Shown here piece after piece: positions 6,989 through 10,867 of a stretch of 12,662 bases of DNA. The notes below the pieces were generated by a model, which did no database searches, had not been told where the DNA came from, and was given only the letters and a program-made list of their open reading frames with translations. Source of the DNA: an uncultured Acetatifactor sp. (GTDB lineage Bacteria > Bacillota > Clostridia > Lachnospirales > Lachnospiraceae); contig CANQSE010000031.1 in NCBI GenBank assembly GCA_947626405.1, positions 1 through 12,662 of the forward strand. The letters run 5' to 3'. Numbering within the stretch: position 1 is the stretch's first letter; every line of letters starts with the position of its first letter. Both the position numbers and the translations under genes were made by a program.

Positions 6989-8341
6989 ATGCCCGCTATG
7001 GAAGAAAATGTTTTAAAGAGAATATTGCCGCACAGTATGGAAGCCGAGCAGTCTGTCGTCGGGTCTATGATTATAGATCAGGATGCAATTGCTGCCGCGT
7101 CGGAAATTGTAACGGGAGAGGATTTTTATAACAGACAGTACGGAATACTGTTTGAGACTATGGTGGAGATGAGCGAAGCCGGAAATCCGGTGGATCTTGT
7201 GACGCTCCAGAACCGTCTGCGCGAGAAGGATGTGCCGCCGGAGGTCAGCAGCCTGGAGTTTGTGAAAGAGCTCATAACAGCGGTCCCGACCTCGGCTAAC
7301 GTAAGGCATTACGCAAAGATTGTGGCGGAAAAAGCTACTCTGCGCCGTCTCATAAAGATGAATGAGGAGATAGCAAACACCTGTTACGCGGGAAAGGAAC
7401 CGCTGGAAAGCATACTGGAAGATACGGAGAAGAAGATTTTTCAGCTCCTGCAGAAGCAGAACTCCGAGGAGTTTGTCCCGATCAGACAGGTTGTGATGAA
7501 TTCTCTCGACAGGATTGAACTGGCCTCCAGAAATAAGGGGAGCGTCACCGGAATCCCCACAGGCTTTATTGATCTTGACTATCGGACCGCAGGTATGCAG
7601 CCCTCCGATCTTATACTGATTGCAGCGCGTCCGTCCATGGGAAAGACGGCGTTTGAACTGAATATTGCCGAATATATGGCATTTCGCAAAAACTATACGG
7701 TTGCCATTTTCAGCCTGGAGATGAGCAAGGAGCAGCTTGTAAACCGTCTGTTTTCACTGGAGTCGGGAGTTGACGCACAGAAGCTCAGAACGGGCCAGCT
7801 AACCGATCAGGACTGGGAGAAGCTGATCGAGGGCGCCGACATAATAGGAAAGTCCAGGCTTATCATAGACGACACTCCGGGGATAACAATTGCAGAGCTT
7901 CGCTCAAAGTGCAGAAAGTATAAGCTGGAGCACAATCTTGACGTCATAATGATAGATTACCTGCAGCTTATGTCCGGAGGCGGCCGTGCGGAATCAAAAC
8001 AGCTCGAGGTGGCTGAGATTTCACGCTCGCTTAAGAGTCTGGCAAGGGAATTGAATGTTCCGGTAATAGCGCTTTCGCAATTGTCGCGTGCGGTGGAACA
8101 GCGGCCGGATCACAGACCGATGCTGTCGGATCTGCGTGATTCGGGAGCCATCGAGCAGGACGCGGATGTGGTAATGTTTTTATACAGGGATGATTATTAT
8201 AATCACGATTCGGATAAGAAAGGAATACTGGAGGTTATAATTGCTAAACAGAGAAACGGCCCGATTGGCACGGTGGAGCTGGTGTGGCTCCCCGAAATCA
8301 CAAGATTTGCAAACCCCGAGTTCAAGAGGGGAAAAACGTAA
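6989..8341 (+). CDS. dnaB: Replicative DNA helicase DnaB
   Basis: Hexameric 5'-3' helicase that unwinds the fork and loads primase. The 450-residue product has the normal two-domain form. The N-terminal domain (about 10-110) contains PHSMEAEQSVVGSMI. The RecA-like ATPase domain starts near 180, with Walker A ARPSMGKT (213-220), Walker B VIMIDYLQL (319-327, D323), SQLSRAVEQR and a sensor/arginine-finger region AKQRNGP (419-425). Start ATG 6989 is preceded by AGAGG at 6975-6979; a second ATG at 6998 is also possible. It is the last gene of gdpP-rplI-dnaB, ending at a 12-bp stem terminator. No intein insertion is present. (Called dnaC in Bacillus.). Confidence 0.97.
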   Translation: MPAMEENVLKRILPHSMEAEQSVVGSMIIDQDAIAAASEIVTGEDFYNRQYGILFETMVEMSEAGNPVDLVTLQNRLREKDVPPEVSSLEFVKELITAVPTSANVRHYAKIVAEKATLRRLIKMNEEIANTCYAGKEPLESILEDTEKKIFQLLQKQNSEEFVPIRQVVMNSLDRIELASRNKGSVTGIPTGFIDLDYRTAGMQPSDLILIAARPSMGKTAFELNIAEYMAFRKNYTVAIFSLEMSKEQLVNRLFSLESGVDAQKLRTGQLTDQDWEKLIEGADIIGKSRLIIDDTPGITIAELRSKCRKYKLEHNLDVIMIDYLQLMSGGGRAESKQLEVAEISRSLKSLARELNVPVIALSQLSRAVEQRPDHRPMLSDLRDSGAIEQDADVVMFLYRDDYYNHDSDKKGILEVIIAKQRNGPIGTVELVWLPEITRFANPEFKRGKT

Positions 8342-8362
8342 GCTTAACAGAGGTGAGACACG

Positions 8363-8398
8363 AAAGAGAATGGGATTTCCCATTCTCTTTTAATATTT
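8363..8398 (+). terminator. Rho-independent terminator after dnaB
   Basis: AAAGAGAATGGG (8363-8374) and CCCATTCTCTTT (8379-8390) form a perfect 12-bp stem around ATTT, followed by a T-rich run (TTTTAATATTTT). It lies 21 bases after the dnaB stop and 17 bases before the merR start, so the merR ribosome binding site comes directly after it. Readthrough may link merR expression to dnaB, since no clear separate merR promoter was seen. Confidence 0.88.
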
Positions 8399-8403
8399 TG
8401 TCG

Positions 8404-8413
8404 AAAGGAGAGG
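8404..8413 (+). promoter_or_regulatory. Ribosome binding site fixing the MerR-like start
   Basis: AAAGGAGAGG ends two bases before ATG 8416. It supports this start over in-frame codons upstream, which lie inside the dnaB gene and the terminator. Confidence 0.8.
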
Positions 8414-8415
8414 TT

Positions 8416-9090
8416 ATGAGCAACTATCTGTTTATTTCTGACGCTGCGAAAGAGGTCAAGGTGGAAAGCCATGTACTGAGGTATTGGGAGGAGGAGCTGC
8501 ATCTTCCAATAAAGAGAAACGAGCTGGGGCATCGCTACTATACCGAAGAAGATGTGGAAAGATTTAAACAGATTAAGGGAATGAAGGAAAGGGGATTGCA
8601 GTTGAAAGCCATCAAAATGATTTTGCGCGACGGAAAGCTGGACGTGCTGCCTATGGAGCAGGGAAATACCGACGAGGAACAGACTGTGAATAAGCAAAGC
8701 GGAGAAAACCGGATTGAGCGGATGCAGGACGGAGCTCAGGAGGCGGCGCAGGAGACGGGACTTGCCATAGATATTATTGACAGCAGGGACCGACGGATAA
8801 CCGACGAGAGCAGGGAAGACAAGTCAAGAAGGCTGCAATGGCTTTTGCAGCATCTTATACGCGAGACACTTAAGGAGAATAACGGCGAGCTCTGCCAGGA
8901 AATAAAGGACAGCGTTGTGAAGGAGCTTGACTATCAGTTCCGTATGCAGGAGGAGAGGGATGACGAGAGGGATAAAATGCTTGCCCTGCGGGACGAGGAG
9001 CATTACAAAAAGATGGACGAGCTTCTGCGGAAAAAAACAAAAACCAGAGAATTTAAGTTTGGAAAGAAAAAGAAAGGCACCTCGCAATGA
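8416..9090 (+). CDS. MerR-type helix-turn-helix protein with charged helical C-terminus
   Basis: DNA-binding protein of 224 residues. Residues about 5-75 form a MerR winged helix: ISDAAKEVKVESHVLRYWEEEL, as ISDAAKEV then HVLRYWEEEL, followed by GHRYYTEEDVERFKQIKGMKERGLQLK in sense (GHRYYTEEDVERF). A polar low-complexity linker spans about 80-130. A highly charged predicted helix runs about 138-208 (RRLQWLLQHLIRETLKEN, then MQEERDDERDKM and HYKKMDELLRKK), and the protein ends in a Lys-rich tail (FGKKKKGTSQ). No effector- or metal-binding domain is seen, unlike classical MerR regulators. The layout resembles RacA-like chromosome-binding proteins, but no specific similarity can be shown. The stop codon lies inside a terminator stem. 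It could be a regulator or a nucleoid-organising protein; the target is unknown. Confidence 0.8.
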   Translation: MSNYLFISDAAKEVKVESHVLRYWEEELHLPIKRNELGHRYYTEEDVERFKQIKGMKERGLQLKAIKMILRDGKLDVLPMEQGNTDEEQTVNKQSGENRIERMQDGAQEAAQETGLAIDIIDSRDRRITDESREDKSRRLQWLLQHLIRETLKENNGELCQEIKDSVVKELDYQFRMQEERDDERDKMLALRDEEHYKKMDELLRKKTKTREFKFGKKKKGTSQ

Positions 9091-9102
9091 GGTGCCTTTT
9101 TT
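9073..9102 (+). terminator. Bidirectional terminator shared by the MerR-like gene and the ferredoxin gene
   Basis: AAAGGCACCTC (9073-9083) pairs with GAGGTGCCTTT (9089-9099) around loop GCAAT, an 11-bp stem with six T after it (9097-9102). On the opposite strand the same stem is followed by TTTCTTTTTCTTTCC, so it can also stop leftward transcription of the ferredoxin gene, whose stop codon is 12 bases away. The TGA stop of the MerR-like gene (9088-9090) is inside the hairpin. Confidence 0.9.
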
Positions 9103-9114
9103 CCCTCCTGTTTA

Positions 9115-9285
9115 TCAGCCCTGGGAGATTGCTCCGGTAGGGCATCCGCCTGCGCAGGAACCGCAGTCAATGCACTTTTCAGGGTCGATTTCAAACTTAC
9201 CGTCCCCCATGCTGATGGCTCCTACAGGGCACTGAGCTTCGCAAGCGCCGCAAGCAACACAAGCATCACCGATTTCGTATGCCAT
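9115..9285 (-). CDS. Clostridial-type 2[4Fe-4S] ferredoxin
   Basis: Small electron carrier of 56 residues. It has two classical cluster motifs: CVACGACEAQCP (residues 9-20) and CIDCGSCAGGCP (residues 38-49). The fold starts MAYEIGDACVACGAC and ends PTGAISQG, as in clostridial ferredoxins. A GGAGG (minus strand, 9295-9299) nine bases upstream supports the ATG at 9285. It has its own promoter and ends at the bidirectional terminator. It lies 84 bases downstream of pflA on the same strand; PflA needs one reducing electron for its cluster, so this ferredoxin is a reasonable donor, but that is inference from position. Confidence 0.96.
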   Translation of the reverse strand: MAYEIGDACVACGACEAQCPVGAISMGDGKFEIDPEKCIDCGSCAGGCPTGAISQG

Positions 9286-9305
9286 AATAGAAATCCTCCT
9301 TTATG

Positions 9306-9321
9306 TTGATAGAAATATCAA
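9306..9321. promoter_or_regulatory. Perfect inverted repeat in the ferredoxin leader, possible operator
   Basis: TTGATAGAAATATCAA: TTGATA and TATCAA are perfect inverted copies around GAAA. It lies between the predicted -10 and the ribosome binding site of the ferredoxin gene, where a bound repressor would block transcription. It resembles an FNR box (TTGAT-N4-ATCAA) but the half-sites are six bases apart instead of four. It could equally be a short mRNA hairpin. Confidence 0.4.
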
Positions 9322-9332
9322 TAACCATATTC

Positions 9333-9361
9333 ATTGTAATATAAATGACAGGCGAATACAA
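9333..9361 (-). promoter_or_regulatory. Sigma-A promoter of the ferredoxin gene
   Basis: On the minus strand, TTGTAT (9356-9361) and TACAAT (9333-9338) are 17 bases apart, a near-consensus promoter. It lies just downstream of the pflA stop, so the ferredoxin can be transcribed independently of pflA. Confidence 0.75.
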
Positions 9362-9369
9362 GAAAATTT

Positions 9370-10140
9370 TTATTTTTCAAACTCACTTTCCAATTCGCCC
9401 CTGCGCTTTTTAATCCCGTTCAAAATGACCTGCTTTTTTTCAAGAAGCTTTTTCTGGTCCATCGGAGGAACGCCCTTCAGCCGATATTCTATGCCGAGAC
9501 TCTCGTACTTTTTAACCCCCATAGTGTGATAGGGGAGAACGTCGAGCGCTTTGAGATTGTGAAACTGTCCGATATAATAGCCAAGGTCAAAAAGATATTT
9601 GTCGTCGTCTGTGATGCCGGGAACGACAACATGGCGTATCCACATATCGACATTCTTTTCAGCAAGATATTCCGCAAATTTGAGAATATTTGTGTTGGGC
9701 TGCAGGGTCAGCTCCCTGTGTTTGTCGGGATCAATGTGTTTAATGTCAAGCATCACAAGATCCGTGAGCTCCATGAGCCTGTCAAGCTTTTCACGCTGCG
9801 GCAGGCTGTCCGGATTGTAAGCGATGCCCGAGGTGTCGATACAGGTATGGATGTTTTTTTCTTTTGCGAGTGTAAACAGATCCAGCAGGAAATCGAGCTG
9901 CATGAGAGGTTCTCCGCCTGTCACGGTAAGCCCGCCCCCGTTTGCGTAAAAAGGCTCGTTTCTTTCATATTGTTCAATAATATAGGAAGGCTCCATCAAG
10001 GTGCCGCCGTTCATGCTCCAGGTGTCGGGATTATGACAGTAGGCGCACCGCATCGGACATCCCTGCACAAATACAACAAATCTTGTGCCCGGTCCGTCAA
10101 CAGTGCCGAAGCTCTCCAGAGAATGTATTCTGCCCTGCAT
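9370..10140 (-). CDS. pflA: Pyruvate formate-lyase activating enzyme (radical SAM)
   Basis: Radical SAM enzyme that cleaves S-adenosylmethionine and takes a hydrogen atom from the active-site glycine of PFL, creating the glycyl radical. The start chosen is ATG 10140, with AAGGAGA ten bases upstream; this gives 256 residues, close to E. coli PflA (246). The N-terminus has GRIHSLESFGTVDGPGTRFV, then the cluster motif CPMRCAYC (CxxxCxxC) and HNPDTW. GGGLTVTGGEP binds SAM, and TCIDTSGI, VMLDIKH and WIRHVVVPGITD complete the barrel. An in-frame upstream ATG (10203) would add 21 residues without a ribosome binding site. It follows the separate glycyl-radical subunit after a terminator, so its substrate here is presumably the 80-residue protein. 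Confidence 0.96.
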   Translation of the reverse strand: MQGRIHSLESFGTVDGPGTRFVVFVQGCPMRCAYCHNPDTWSMNGGTLMEPSYIIEQYERNEPFYANGGGLTVTGGEPLMQLDFLLDLFTLAKEKNIHTCIDTSGIAYNPDSLPQREKLDRLMELTDLVMLDIKHIDPDKHRELTLQPNTNILKFAEYLAEKNVDMWIRHVVVPGITDDDKYLFDLGYYIGQFHNLKALDVLPYHTMGVKKYESLGIEYRLKGVPPMDQKKLLEKKQVILNGIKKRRGELESEFEK

Positions 10141-10150
10141 AGTATATAGC

Positions 10151-10157
10151 TCTCCTT
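10151..10157 (-). promoter_or_regulatory. Ribosome binding site fixing the pflA start
   Basis: AAGGAGA on the minus strand, ten bases before ATG 10140. It supports the 256-residue form of PflA rather than the longer reading from 10203. Confidence 0.8.
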
Positions 10158-10174
10158 TTTTATGGTTTGTATAT

Positions 10175-10183
10175 AGTATAACA
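10175..10183 (-). promoter_or_regulatory. Candidate extended -10 promoter of pflA
   Basis: Minus strand TGT followed by TATACT (-10 at 10175-10180), an extended -10 with no good -35 at normal spacing (GTGCCT at best). Such promoters often need an activator. The start would fall near 10168, about 28 bases before the ATG. Confidence 0.5.
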
Positions 10184-10214
10184 CGTAAAATGGAATTAGG
10201 CACGGAAATCTTGC

Positions 10215-10256
10215 TTTTGTCAGATTTTCATTTTAACAAATTACATTTTGACAAAA
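10215..10256. repeat. AT-rich repeated TTTGT(C/T)A elements upstream of pflA
   Basis: CATTTTAACAAA (10229-10240) and CATTTTGACAAA (10244-10255) are direct repeats with one mismatch and a 15-base period. TTTTGTCA (10215-10222) is a perfect inverted copy of TGACAAAA (10249-10256). They lie between the glycyl-subunit terminator and the pflA promoter. The half-site TTGTTAA recalls the clostridial Rex operator, but the expected inverted spacing is absent. Confidence 0.45.
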
Positions 10257-10285
10257 AAAGGAGCGCCGCAACACGGCGCCCCTTT
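10253..10285 (-). terminator. Rho-independent terminator after the glycyl-radical subunit gene
   Basis: Reading the minus strand, AAAGGGGCGCCG (10274-10285) pairs with CGGCGCTCCTTT (10257-10268) around TGTTG, a 12-bp stem with one G-U pair. Seven T follow (10253-10259, partly paired in the stem). It closes the pfl core, 67-residue and glycyl-subunit transcription unit and separates it from pflA. Confidence 0.9.
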
Positions 10286-10298
10286 GGTGTCGACATTC

Positions 10299-10541
10299 TC
10301 AGATTGCCTCATGGAAGGTACGGGAGATGACGTCGGCCTGCTGTTCCGGAGTGAGCTTGATGAAGTTCACTGCATATCCGGACACGCGGATGGTGAGCTG
10401 AGGATAGTTCTCGGGATGCTTCTGAGCGTCCAAGAGAGTATCTCTGTTCAAAACATTCACATTAAGGTGATGTCCGCCCTTTGTGGCGTATCCATCCAAT
10501 AAGTTTACGAGGTTGTTAACCTGTGTTGAGTTTGCTGCCAT
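10299..10541 (-). CDS. grcA: Separate glycyl-radical domain of pyruvate formate-lyase (GrcA/YfiD-like)
   Basis: An 80-residue protein equal to the C-terminal domain of PFL. It starts in the linker helix ([12 protein letters not shown]), continues [19 protein letters not shown] and [16 protein letters not shown], and ends [10 protein letters not shown]. The radical site is G55 in RVSGYAV, and the 25 residues after it match the spacing to the end in E. coli PFL. E. coli GrcA, the 'spare part' for oxygen-cleaved PFL, is about 127 residues; this protein lacks that extra N-terminus. The PFL core upstream has no glycyl domain at all, so this subunit is probably obligatory rather than a spare. A strong AAGGAGG (10550-10556) lies eight bases before the ATG. 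It is preceded by a GC-rich hairpin and followed by a terminator. Confidence 0.93.
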   Translation of the reverse strand: MAANSTQVNNLVNLLDGYATKGGHHLNVNVLNRDTLLDAQKHPENYPQLTIRVSGYAVNFIKLTPEQQADVISRTFHEAI

Positions 10542-10569
10542 AATTTTGTCCTCCTTCTTTTTGTTTGTC

Positions 10570-10593
10570 TGCGGGGCGGGTTCCCGCCCCGCA
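10570..10593. promoter_or_regulatory. GC-rich perfect palindrome before the glycyl-subunit gene
   Basis: TGCGGGGCGGG (10570-10580) and CCCGCCCCGCA (10583-10593) are perfect inverted copies with two bases between, so RNA would form a stem of about 10 bp with a 4-base loop. In the minus-strand transcript the stem is followed by GACAAACAAAAAG, with no U-tract, so it is not a typical terminator. It sits in the 85-base gap between the 67-residue gene and the glycyl subunit, 28 bases from the latter's start codon. A second palindrome, AAAAGCTTTT, abuts it (10593-10602). It may stabilise or process the mRNA. Confidence 0.75.
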
Positions 10594-10626
10594 AAAGCTT
10601 TTAATTTTTAAATATTTCCAGCCGGA

Positions 10627-10830
10627 TCAATTATAATCATCCAGACCCTGCTCGAGTGTGGGTACACTGCAGGCTAACGGTGTCCTGGAACAGTCCGTGC
10701 AGCCCATCGTCTGAACGTTCTTTGACTGTTTGACCTGCTCGTCACAGTCCACATTTACGTGTCCTACGCCTTTGGCCATGCCGGAATCCAGCATTTTTAC
10801 CAGGTCGTCAATCATTTTTTTTTCGTCCAT
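10627..10830 (-). CDS. Unrecognised 67-residue protein with a PFL glycyl-domain-like N-terminus and Cys-containing tail
   Basis: I do not recognise this as a named family. Residues about 6-27 (IDDLVKMLDSGMAKGVGHVNVD within that stretch) resemble the first part of the glycyl-radical domain encoded next door ([22 protein letters not shown]): nine of 22 positions are identical by eye, including L-V, LD, KG, H and NV. The matching stops there; no RVSGYAV or radical Gly exists. The second half contains GCTDCSRTPLACSVP and ends TLEQGLDDYN, with four Cys in total (one at NVDCDEQ), which could bind metal or form disulfides. The ATG has AAAAGGAG (10836-10843) five bases upstream, and a run of nine A follows the first codons. 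It lies 37 bases after the PFL core and 85 before the glycyl subunit, same strand, so is likely cotranscribed. It may bind the PFL core where the glycyl domain docks; a decaying duplicate is the alternative. Confidence 0.75.
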   Translation of the reverse strand: MDEKKMIDDLVKMLDSGMAKGVGHVNVDCDEQVKQSKNVQTMGCTDCSRTPLACSVPTLEQGLDDYN

Positions 10831-10867
10831 AGTGTCTCCTTTTATAACATATTCAATTAGATGAAAA

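Noticed and set aside
9306..9321. Exact FNR box upstream of the ferredoxin gene
   Set aside because: The half-sites TTGAT and ATCAA are six bases apart, not four, so it is kept only as an unassigned dyad.
9526..10149. Plus-strand reading frame of 207 codons opposite pflA
   Set aside because: It mirrors the conserved pflA gene and lacks a ribosome binding site or domain features.
10229..10255. Rex operator upstream of pflA
   Set aside because: Half-sites are similar but occur as direct repeats, or as an inverted pair too far apart for a known Rex site.
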